From positions 1 through 52,899 of the forward strand of contig JAJQCV010000041.1 of assembly GCA_021202525.1 (NCBI GenBank): a stretch of 52,899 nucleotides of DNA, in the 5' to 3' direction. Positions 46,379 through 52,899 of this stretch are shown piece by piece. The first letter of the stretch is position 1. Every line of letters begins with the position of its first letter. Position numbers and translations under genes: made by a program. The notes under the pieces were generated by a model. The model made no database searches, was not told where the DNA came from, and saw only the letters and a program-made list of their open reading frames with translations. The stretch is from Akkermansiaceae bacterium. GTDB lineage: Bacteria; Verrucomicrobiota; Verrucomicrobiia; Verrucomicrobiales; Akkermansiaceae.

Positions 46379-46408
46379 CAGGGCCGCCCGGATATTCCGG
46401 CGGCCCTG
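46379..46408 (+). terminator. Hairpin after the GH84 gene
   Basis: CAGGGCCGCC (46379-46388) and GGCGGCCCTG (46399-46408) give a perfect 10-base stem with a 10-base loop, about 20 bases after the stop. The T-tract is minimal. The remaining bases to 46649 show no gene. Confidence 0.6.
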
Positions 46409-46649
46409 TTGCGTGCCGGCGTGACGGCTCCGGCAGGCGGCCGGACCGGAATGGTGAGAAAAAGACCGGGCGTGGCCGGATGCCTTTTCCATGCCTCGTA
46501 AAAACGGCCCGGAACTCTTCCGCGGAAAGGGTGCGGGGAATGGGGAGCGCATTCAAACGGCCAGTCCTGCCGGTACATTCGGCGGCCGTCCCGGCTGAAA
46601 CATTCGGAAACAACCTTGACCATGTTGGCCGGAGGGTTAAAATATTGAC

Positions 46650-48389
46650 ATGACACCGGGCTTTCATTGGACTCTGCGCCCCTCCGTGAAGGAGGACGAT
46701 CCGGCCCTGAAAGCATTTCCCGCGGAACTTCCCCTGCTGGTCAAGCAGCTCCTGCTCCAGCGCGGATTCAAGGGAGGCGCGGAAACGGAACTGTTTCTGG
46801 AACCCAGGCTCTCCCACCTGAGCGATCCCTTCCTGATGGGGGAAATGGCCGCCGCCGTGGAACGCATCTTCCAGGCCGTGGACGCAGGGGAAACCGTGTG
46901 CATCTACGGGGACTACGATGTGGACGGCGTCACCTCCGTGGCCCTGCTCAGGGCCATTCTGATGGCGTACGACCTGGACCCCCAGTACTTCATTCCCGTA
47001 CGTTCCCGCGAAGGCTACGGCCTGAGCGAAGCGGGCATGGAACGCTGCCTGTGCGAATGCTCGGACAAGCCCAGCCTGCTCATTACGGTGGACTGCGGCA
47101 CTTCCTCCGTCAGGGAGGTGGACATGCTCAACAAGCGGGGGATAGACGTCATCATCCTGGACCACCACGAGGCGGGACCGCAGGGCAGGCCGGACGCCGT
47201 GGCGGTGGTCAATGCCAAAATAGAGGAAAACAGCCCGTACACCTACCTGTGCAGCGCGGGCGTGGTCTTCAAGCTGGCGCACGCCCTGCTCAAGGTGCGG
47301 AAATTGAAAACCTTTGACCTCAAGCTCTACCTGGACCTGGTTGCCGTGGCTACCGTGGCGGACATCGTCCCCCTGGTGGACGAAAACCGGATTCTGGTGC
47401 GCCACGGCCTGGGCAGGCTGGCCCACAGCCGTCATACGGGGCTGAAAACCCTCACGGAAATAGCGGGCATCCGCCCCTCGGACGCCTCCAGCCACGCCGG
47501 ATTCCTGAACGCTGCGCACGTGGGCTTCCGGATCGGGCCGCGCATCAATGCCGCCGGGCGCATGGACTCCCCCATGGATGCCCTGGAACTGCTGCTGACC
47601 ATGGACAACAGGCGTGCCGTCCAGCTCGCGCAGATGCTGGACTCCCACAACCGCAAGCGGCAGGAAGAGGAGGAAGCCATCAGGACGGACGCCGTCCAAA
47701 TGCTCCACAACTCCTTTGACCCGGAGCGGGACAACGTCATTGTGCTGGGCTCCCGCGCGTGGCATCCCGGTGTGGTGGGCATTGTGGCCTCCCAGCTCAT
47801 GCGGCGGTACCACAAGCCGACCTTCGTCATCGCCTTTGATGAAAGCGGGGTGGGCAAGGGCTCCGGACGCTCCATCCCCGGCGTCTCCCTGGTGCAGGCC
47901 ATCCATCAGTGCGCGGACACTCTCGTTTCCGGTGGCGGCCATGACATGGCGGCGGGCCTGGTGATTGAGGAATCCCGCATGGACGACTTCCGGCGGGCCT
48001 TCAACCGCTATGTTTCGGAGACCACTACGGAGGAACAGCGCTGCCCGGTGCTCAATATAGACATGGAAGTCTCCTTCCAGGCCCTGACCCTCGACTTGCT
48101 GGACAGCTATGAAAAGCTGGAACCCTTCGGCAACTCCAACCCCCAGCCCCTCTTCATGAGCTCCGACGTCTTCCCCACGGAGCCGCCCAAGCGCGTGGGA
48201 ACCAACCATCTGAAGCTCTTCATGCGCCAGGGCATGGTGGAACGGGACGCCATCTTCTTCAACGGCGCGGAAAGGGAGCTCCCCGAACCGCCGTGGGACA
48301 TCGCCTTCACGATCGACAGGAACGTGTACCGGGGCAGGGCCTCCCTGTCCATTTCCATCCAGGAAATACGCTCTCATCAGGAGATGTGA
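46650..48389 (+). CDS. recJ: Single-stranded-DNA-specific exonuclease RecJ
   Basis: 579 residues of the DHH superfamily. RecJ degrades single-stranded DNA 5' to 3' in recombination and mismatch/base excision repair. Motifs visible are the N-terminal CIYGDYDVDGVTSVALL, TVDCGT, ILDHHE (the DHH motif), DLVAVATVADIVPL, the RINAAGRMDSP hinge, and DHHA1-type HPGVVGIVASQL and SGGGHDMAAG. Length is normal. A very long open frame runs antisense to it but is a GC-driven shadow. Its 3' end is about 155 bases before the leucine leader. Confidence 0.96.
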   Translation: MTPGFHWTLRPSVKEDDPALKAFPAELPLLVKQLLLQRGFKGGAETELFLEPRLSHLSDPFLMGEMAAAVERIFQAVDAGETVCIYGDYDVDGVTSVALLRAILMAYDLDPQYFIPVRSREGYGLSEAGMERCLCECSDKPSLLITVDCGTSSVREVDMLNKRGIDVIILDHHEAGPQGRPDAVAVVNAKIEENSPYTYLCSAGVVFKLAHALLKVRKLKTFDLKLYLDLVAVATVADIVPLVDENRILVRHGLGRLAHSRHTGLKTLTEIAGIRPSDASSHAGFLNAAHVGFRIGPRINAAGRMDSPMDALELLLTMDNRRAVQLAQMLDSHNRKRQEEEEAIRTDAVQMLHNSFDPERDNVIVLGSRAWHPGVVGIVASQLMRRYHKPTFVIAFDESGVGKGSGRSIPGVSLVQAIHQCADTLVSGGGHDMAAGLVIEESRMDDFRRAFNRYVSETTTEEQRCPVLNIDMEVSFQALTLDLLDSYEKLEPFGNSNPQPLFMSSDVFPTEPPKRVGTNHLKLFMRQGMVERDAIFFNGAERELPEPPWDIAFTIDRNVYRGRASLSISIQEIRSHQEM

Positions 48390-48545
48390 TTCGTTGTTCC
48401 GGAGCCGTCTTTCTCTGTCGGCGGAAAAGCGTCATTCCGGATATGCGCCTCTCCACGCGCCGCAGGCTTGACAACATCCCGGCGAAAGTGCATCGTTTGA
48501 CCTGTTCCGCCCATTCGGGGAGGATTTTACGGTAAAATAGGCAAG

Positions 48546-48596
48546 ATGAATACCCTGTTCCTGCAAGGTCGTCTATTGCTACTTCTCGGACTGTAG
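48546..48596 (+). CDS. leuL: Leucine-rich leader peptide before the second leuA
   Basis: ATG at 48546 to TAG at 48594-48596 encodes MNTLFLQGRLLLLLGL. Eight of 16 residues are leucine, five of them in a row (codons CTA TTG CTA CTT CTC), where genes in this window favour CTG. It is too short for normal gene calls. The position, 155 bases ahead of leuA, and the content fit a leu attenuator leader in which ribosome stalling at leucine codons reports leucyl-tRNA supply. A TAGGCAAG stretch upstream is a weak ribosome site. A hairpin (48587-48600) overlaps the end of the frame, as in known attenuators. Confidence 0.75.
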   Translation: MNTLFLQGRLLLLLGL

Positions 48597-48744
48597 TCCG
48601 TGAAGATATCTTGATATGCGCCGGTGGACCGTTCCGGCGCGAAGGAAGTAAACGGTCGGTCTTGATTGGCGCTGCCTGGCGAACCCCGGAAAACGGGAAC
48701 CGGCGCGCGCTGTTTGTAAGGAATGAACTCTTACCACTTTTTTT
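48587..48744 (+). promoter_or_regulatory. Structured leader, candidate attenuator of the second leuA
   Basis: Four elements can be read. Hairpin A: CGGAC (48587-48591)/GTCCG (48596-48600), with a TGTA loop, covering the leader stop. Hairpin B: GCGCCGG (48618-48624)/CCGGCGC (48634-48640). Its loop GACCGTT (48627-48633) is complementary to AACGGTC (48651-48657), so an H-type pseudoknot is possible. The 3' strand CCGGCGCG of B occurs again at 48700-48707, so the 5' strand has two rival partners. GTCCGT (48596-48601) can also pair with GTGGAC (48624-48629, two wobbles), linking A to B. Near the end, GTAAGG/TCTTAC (48716-48721/48729-48734) precedes seven T (48738-48744), a weak terminator that also covers an AAGGA sequence. 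How these combine is unproven. Confidence 0.55.
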
Positions 48745-48750
48745 ACTGTA

Positions 48751-49911
48751 ATGAAAAAACACATACATATTTTTGATACGACGCTGAGAGACGGGGAACA
48801 GTGCCCCGGAGCCGCCATGACCGTGGAACAGAAGGTGCGGATAGCCATGCAGCTTGAAGCCCTGGGCGTGGACGTCATTGAAGCCGGGTTTCCCGTCATT
48901 TCCGACGGCGATTTCCGGGCTGTCCGGACCGTGGCGGAACGCACGCAGACAAGCCGCGTCTGCGGTCTGGCCCGCTGCGTGGAAAAAGACATTCTGGCCG
49001 TTCATGAGGCCGTGGCTCCGGCCGGGGACCGGGGGCGCATCCACCTAGTTCTGGCGACTTCCCCCATTCACCGCCAGTACAAGATGAACAAGAGCCGCGC
49101 GGAAATCCTGGCGATGGCCGTCAGGGGCGTCTCCCTGGCCGCGGGATTGTGCCGGGAAGTTCAGTTTTCCGCGGAGGACGCCTCCCGCACGGAACCCGAT
49201 TTTCTGGCGGAGGTGGTGGAAGCCGTCATTGACGCGGGAGCCTCCATCGTCAACATCCCGGACACGGTGGGGTACACGATGCCGGATGAATTCCACCGCC
49301 TGATCTCCTACTTGAAGTCCAACGTCCCCAACGTGGACCGCGCCGTCATTTCCGTGCACTGCCATGACGACATGGGGATGGCCGTGGCCAATTCCCTGGC
49401 GGCCATCCGGGCCGGAGCCCGGCAGGTGGAAGGGACGATCAACGGCATCGGGGAACGGGCCGGAAACACCGCGCTGGAGGAAGTCGTCATGGCGGTCCAT
49501 TCCCGGCCGGACTTCTTCTCCGGCCTGGAAACCGGCATCCGGACGCGGGAGCTGGTGAAAACCAGCCGCATCGTGGCGGAGATGAGCGGCATGGCCGTTC
49601 CCCGTTCCAAAGCCGTGGTGGGGGCGAACGCCTTTTCCCACGGCTCCGGTATTCATCAGGACGGCATCCTGAAAAACCGCAGCACGTATGAAATCATGGA
49701 TCCGGAGGAAATAGGCTGGGGCCCTACGGAACTGCCCCTGACCAAGCATTCCGGCAGGCATGCCGTGAAAATGCGGCTGGACGCGCTGGGCTTCTCCATT
49801 CCGGAAGAGGACATGCCGCGTTTCTTCGAACTGTTCAAACAGCGCGGAGACCACTGCAAATTCGTGTATGACGACGATCTGTCAGACATGGCGAGGTCCA
49901 TGCTGGCTTGA
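48751..49911 (+). CDS. leuA: 2-isopropylmalate synthase without the regulatory domain
   Basis: 386 residues. All catalytic landmarks of LeuA are present: FDTTLRDGEQCPGAAM (8-23), the metal-binding HCHDD (203-207), NGIGERAGNTALEE, and HGSGIHQDGILKNRSTYEIMDPEEIG with LTKHSGRHAV. The motifs GIHQDG and TYEIM favour 2-isopropylmalate over homocitrate synthase. The protein ends right after FVYDDDLSDMARSMLA, exactly where the 518-residue copy at 24167 goes on into its leucine-binding domain, so this copy should be feedback-insensitive. No ribosome site is evident. A leucine-rich leader and structured RNA precede it, suggesting transcriptional control in place of allostery. Confidence 0.93.
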   Translation: MKKHIHIFDTTLRDGEQCPGAAMTVEQKVRIAMQLEALGVDVIEAGFPVISDGDFRAVRTVAERTQTSRVCGLARCVEKDILAVHEAVAPAGDRGRIHLVLATSPIHRQYKMNKSRAEILAMAVRGVSLAAGLCREVQFSAEDASRTEPDFLAEVVEAVIDAGASIVNIPDTVGYTMPDEFHRLISYLKSNVPNVDRAVISVHCHDDMGMAVANSLAAIRAGARQVEGTINGIGERAGNTALEEVVMAVHSRPDFFSGLETGIRTRELVKTSRIVAEMSGMAVPRSKAVVGANAFSHGSGIHQDGILKNRSTYEIMDPEEIGWGPTELPLTKHSGRHAVKMRLDALGFSIPEEDMPRFFELFKQRGDHCKFVYDDDLSDMARSMLA

Positions 49912-49917
49912 ATTCAC

Positions 49918-49953
49918 GCCGTCCGGGAACCTGCCGCAAGGTTCCCGGACGGC
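49918..49953 (+). terminator. Long perfect hairpin after the second leuA
   Basis: GCCGTCCGGGAACCT (49918-49932) and AGGTTCCCGGACGGC (49939-49953) form a 15-base-pair stem with a 6-base loop, 6 bases after the stop. No T-tract follows (TGCTCTGCGG), so termination may need a factor. Confidence 0.65.
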
Positions 49954-50020
49954 TGCTCTGCGGCGGCGGGAGAGCAAGATTGATGAAAAGCCCCATGAAT
50001 TTGCTCCGTATAGGTTACAT

Positions 50021-51472
50021 ATGTGGTTCCCCAAACTAATCCCGTCCCTGTTCCTCTGCCTGTCCGGTCTTTTCGCGCAGGCCGCGGAGAATGTCCGCGT
50101 TCACGGCATTGCCGACCTGTCCCATGAATTCTCCTTTTATGCGGACGGCAGATTCCGCAGCCAGTATCTTCCCGACCAGGTTGTCTTGAGCAACTGGGGC
50201 AACCTCTATGATCTGGATACGGACAACATCAACCTGATCGCCCTGCTGGGCTGTGACGGCAACGTGCGCTACAATGCCCGCGACGTCGCCTTTCTGAAAA
50301 AATTCCTGCGGCAGGGCGGCTGCGTGCTGATTGCCGGGAATGCGGGAACAAAAGGCCAGAACCTGCTGCTTTCCGAATTCGGCGCCCGGTTTGAAGGAAA
50401 AGCCGTGCCTCCCTTCTCCCTGGCTTCCGCTGTGGGCGGTTCTTCTGCCGTCGCCGGAAACAACTTGAACGTGCTGGTGCTGAAACCGGGAGGAAAGTGG
50501 GAGACCCTCGTGCAGGATGCCGCGCAGGCCCCCGTGATGGCCCGCAGGAAGGAAGGAAAGGGAACGTTGATTGCCGTTTCCCGCAATTTGCTGGGCAGCA
50601 ACCCTGACGGCAAGGACGCCCTGAACAGGGAATGGGTGACGCCCGTGCTGAAGGAGGCCGCTTCCGGCAAGGAAGTGAGCGGGGAAAAGCCGCTGCCCGC
50701 GGTAGGCTCCACCCGGATGGGGAATTCGAAGGTGGTGGATGGCGTGACGTTCCATTATTCCGACTATCTGGCGCCCTACTTCCAGGACATGATCAAGATT
50801 GAGGCCCAATGCCGCCCCGCCATGGAAAAACGCCTCGGCGTGCCTCTCTCTCAGGGAATGGGAAACCAGGTGGGGCTGCTGGCGACCGGAGGCGGGGGCT
50901 TTTCCGCCGGAGGCTATGTGGGCCTGGCCGTCTTCTGGGAGAATTTTCCGAAGGAAAAGAAGGGCATGATCGAATTCCTGTGCCATGAATTCACCCATTC
51001 CTGGGTGCTTCCCCATCCCGAAGTATGGAACGAGCCCATCGCCACCTACGTGGGAGACGTGGTCATGGGCGACCTGGGCTATCCGGAGGAAGGCAAACGC
51101 CGCATTGAAAACACGATCCGCCGCGCCGGCACCCTGGACCCGGACATGACCGTGTACGACATTTACGGCAACACGGAGCGCCCCGGAGCCGCCCGGCTGG
51201 ACGGAGGCAGGAAAAACGAAATACACTGGGGCAAGTCGTTCTGGGTTTTTGAACAGCTCCGCGGCATGGACCCGGAATTCCTGTCCAAATATTTCCGGGC
51301 CAAGAGGAAATATGTTCCCGCCAGAATGGACCACCGCTATAACATGGATGACACCGTGGCCGTCATCAGCATTGCGCTGGGGAAGGACATGTTCCCGTGG
51401 TTCAATGAACACGGCATGCCCGTGGACCGGGAAAAGACCCCGTTCAGCAGGCATATCCCTTCCGGAAAATAA
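50021..51472 (+). CDS. Secreted zinc metallopeptidase, HEXXH type
   Basis: 483 residues from MWFPKLIPSLFLCLSGLFAQAAE at 50021, a clean signal peptide; the frame is open further upstream but non-coding in character. The first half (about 25-215) looks like a GATase-like/ThuA-type fold (LIALLGCDGNVRYNARDVAFLKKFLRQGG; VLIAGNAG). The second half has HEFTH (322-326), with Glu334 and Glu338 downstream as candidate third zinc ligands (HPEVWNEPIATYVGD). This spacing fits an M60-like or other gluzincin pattern, not M1. Akkermansia is known for secreted M60-like mucinases, but I could not match this protein to that family with certainty. It sits alone, after leuA and convergent with the glycosyltransferase gene. 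Confidence 0.8.
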   Translation: MWFPKLIPSLFLCLSGLFAQAAENVRVHGIADLSHEFSFYADGRFRSQYLPDQVVLSNWGNLYDLDTDNINLIALLGCDGNVRYNARDVAFLKKFLRQGGCVLIAGNAGTKGQNLLLSEFGARFEGKAVPPFSLASAVGGSSAVAGNNLNVLVLKPGGKWETLVQDAAQAPVMARRKEGKGTLIAVSRNLLGSNPDGKDALNREWVTPVLKEAASGKEVSGEKPLPAVGSTRMGNSKVVDGVTFHYSDYLAPYFQDMIKIEAQCRPAMEKRLGVPLSQGMGNQVGLLATGGGGFSAGGYVGLAVFWENFPKEKKGMIEFLCHEFTHSWVLPHPEVWNEPIATYVGDVVMGDLGYPEEGKRRIENTIRRAGTLDPDMTVYDIYGNTERPGAARLDGGRKNEIHWGKSFWVFEQLRGMDPEFLSKYFRAKRKYVPARMDHRYNMDDTVAVISIALGKDMFPWFNEHGMPVDREKTPFSRHIPSGK

Positions 51473-51487
51473 AGTGGGCGCGCCGCC

Positions 51488-52557
51488 TTACCGGACCAGT
51501 TTCAGGATGATTCTGCGCAGCCTGTAGGAGATTTTTTTCAGGAAGGTGTTCCGGTTGAGTTCCCGGTAGGCCGCGGCGTGGTCGTTCCGGCGCATGGCGG
51601 AAAAGAAATCGTCGTCAACTCCGGGATGCGCTTCCAGGGCCCGGTGCCAGATGGAACTTTCATTCAGCTTTTGCAGGGCTTCCGGCATGTTGCGCGCCGT
51701 AAGCTGGCCTGAAACGGCCAGGGTTGCCAGAAAACTGCGGACGTTGTTCAGGAACGCCCTCAATTCGCTATTTTTCCAGTCTTCCCGGTCCGTCATGCCC
51801 ATTTTGCGGGAATGCAGGTGGATCATGTCGTCAAACAGGGACAGCGTGAGGTTTCCCGTCACTCCCCCGAATTTGTACACATACACATCCTTTGCCAGCA
51901 GGGCGATGCGTTCTGCCGCGGGGAAGACCCGGAGGTTGAACAACTGGTCTTCCGCATACCTCAGCCCGCTGGGGGCGGGACGGCTGGCGAGCAGGAATTC
52001 CCTGCCGTAAAGCTTGGTGCACATTTTCCCGTAAGTATAGAACAGGCCGTACCGGTCCATGCCGAAAAAGCCGGAATAGTAGGAGGAAAGGAACTCCTGC
52101 CGCTCCACCACGCGGTTTTCCGGAATGACCCCGTCCTTTCTGCGGAAGAGGCCGAAGCGGTCCAGATGCCTGACGTAGTCCCCGATGACGATGTCCGCGT
52201 TTTCCCGCACGGCCATTCGAGTCATGGCTTCCACGCAGTCCGGAAAAACGACGTCGTCGCCGTCCAGGAACATCACGTATTGCCCCGTGGCCCTGTCCAT
52301 GCCGGCATACCGCGCGGCGTCCACGCCCGCGTTGTCCTGGTGGATGACCGTCATGCCGGAATGCCGGGCCGCATATGTGTTCAGAATGTCCGGCGTGCGG
52401 TCCGTGGAGCCGTCGTTCACCAGGATGATTTCCAGAGAAGACCAGGTCTGGGACAGCAGGCTGTCCAGGCAGGCGGAGATGCTCGTTTCCAGATTGTAGA
52501 CGGGAACAATGACGCTGACCAGGGGGGCTCTGCGCCGTTTTGGATGGGAGTGTTCAT
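51488..52557 (-). CDS. Family 2 glycosyltransferase, probable N-terminal frameshift
   Basis: The GT-A domain is clear: VSVIVPVYNLETSISACLDSLLSQTW, ILVNDGSTDRTPDIL, DNAGVDAARYAGMDRATGQYVMFLDGDD (with the D-x-D-type DGDD), and a C-terminal basic helix. It should transfer a sugar from a nucleotide sugar in polysaccharide or glycan synthesis. The frame as it stands reads back to 52627 through a His/Arg-rich stretch unlike any GT2. In the neighbouring frame an ATG at 52557 gives MNTPIQNGAEPP, which would run straight into LVSVIVPVYN if a run of six G (plus, 52522-52527) were seven. I therefore give 52557 as the true start, with one missing base suspected. About 357 residues if intact. Confidence 0.8.
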
Positions 52558-52899
52558 GTTGCCGGTGGCGGTGGAGATGGCTGTCCGCAGCGCGGGAAAA
52601 ATGCCCCGCGCGGGCAGGGGAGAACAAGGGGCTCTCCGGAACGCGGTCGGAAGAATAGGATAGTTGGAAGAATGAAACAATGCCGAAAAGCTATTTCTGT
52701 TGTCGGATGCCTCCGGATTCCTGTTTTTATTCTTTTAGTATTCAATATATAATAAACTCTAATAAAAAGTGTTGCTTCTTAAAGAGGCTGTGCAACCGGA
52801 TTATCAGTCCGCTGTCAATCGAAGATTCTGACAATGGACAGATTAAGACAATTATAACACTAGTTAAACAATAGGGATTTTTTTATTTACCTCCTGATA
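52558..52899. other. Region upstream of the glycosyltransferase, AT-rich at the window end
   Basis: From about 52690 the sequence becomes markedly AT-rich (TATTCAATATATAATAAAC, CAATTATAACACTAG). TATATT/TATAAT-like boxes on both strands near 52740-52755 could be the glycosyltransferase promoter. An AGGAGGT on the minus strand (52889-52895) has no start codon within range. No gene seen. Confidence 0.4.

Noticed and set aside
46365..48377. Very long open frame on the minus strand over recJ (about 670 codons)
   Set aside because: It is rich in His, Gly, Val and Arg, as expected from antisense reading of GC-rich codons, and RecJ on the other strand has all its family motifs.
48620..48640. T-box-like GGTGGACCG in the leuA leader
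   Set aside because: The conserved T-box sequence needs a base between GTGG and ACC and a specifier stem; neither is present. A leader peptide explains the leucine link better.
48723..48776. Short frame ATG AAC TCT... just before leuA with an AAGGA site
   Set aside because: Seventeen codons with no leucine bias, overlapping leuA out of frame. It may matter for translation control but there is no support for a peptide.
48751..49911. Homocitrate synthase (NifV) as identity of the short LeuA
   Set aside because: Length fits NifV, but the GIHQDG and TYEIM motifs and the LTKHSG segment are LeuA-like, the leader is leucine-specific, and no nif genes are near.

Overview
The window looks like chromosome from an Akkermansia-like member of the Verrucomicrobiota. 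The case for this is moderately high GC, weak or absent Shine-Dalgarno sequences, secreted hexosaminidases for mucin-type glycans (GH84, GH89), PEGA/FGE-bearing serine/threonine kinases, and a chlamydial Pmp-like autotransporter. I see no prophage, insertion sequence, CRISPR array or rRNA. One tRNA gene is present.

Layout. 1-9.3 kb (minus strand): small secreted proteins, a lipoprotein, two large transmembrane Ser/Thr kinases flanking a frameshifted ParA ATPase, and kbl. 9.7-16 kb: a passenger-less outer-membrane barrel, a Nudix hydrolase, and a polyol/fructose locus (mannitol dehydrogenase family, FucP-type permease, divergent PfkB kinase). 16-24 kb (minus): tRNA-Leu with the unusual anticodon AAG, tcdA, a YmdB-type phosphoesterase, a universal stress protein, trpS, small membrane proteins, and an overlapping yqeY-ispD-epimerase operon. 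24-30 kb: full-length leuA, a FAH-family hydrolase, a membrane rhodanese and a GH89 alpha-N-acetylglucosaminidase. 30-34 kb: mcsA-mcsB-clpC, a complete protein-arginine-phosphorylation/Clp module. 34-40 kb: a zinc/manganese ABC importer with an extra small membrane protein, and a DUF2339 membrane protein. 40-46 kb: the Pmp-like autotransporter and a GH84 hexosaminidase. 46-52.9 kb: recJ, a second leuA without the regulatory domain behind a leucine-rich leader peptide, a secreted HEXXH metallopeptidase and a family 2 glycosyltransferase.

The most notable system is the second leuA. It is preceded by an unannotated 16-residue leader peptide, MNTLFLQGRLLLLLGL, with five consecutive leucine codons (CTA TTG CTA CTT CTC). 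A structured leader with competing pairings follows. The enzyme lacks the C-terminal leucine-sensing domain that its 518-residue paralogue at 24-26 kb keeps, so control may have moved from allostery to attenuation. Four of the five leucine codons are those expected to be read by the tRNA-Leu(AAG, A34 probably inosine) encoded in the same window.

Four reading frames are disturbed at short homopolymers (a small secreted protein near 894, ParA at 5302, a lipoprotein at 16156, a glycosyltransferase at 52522). This suggests assembly errors at least as much as true gene decay, so these genes should be read with that caution.
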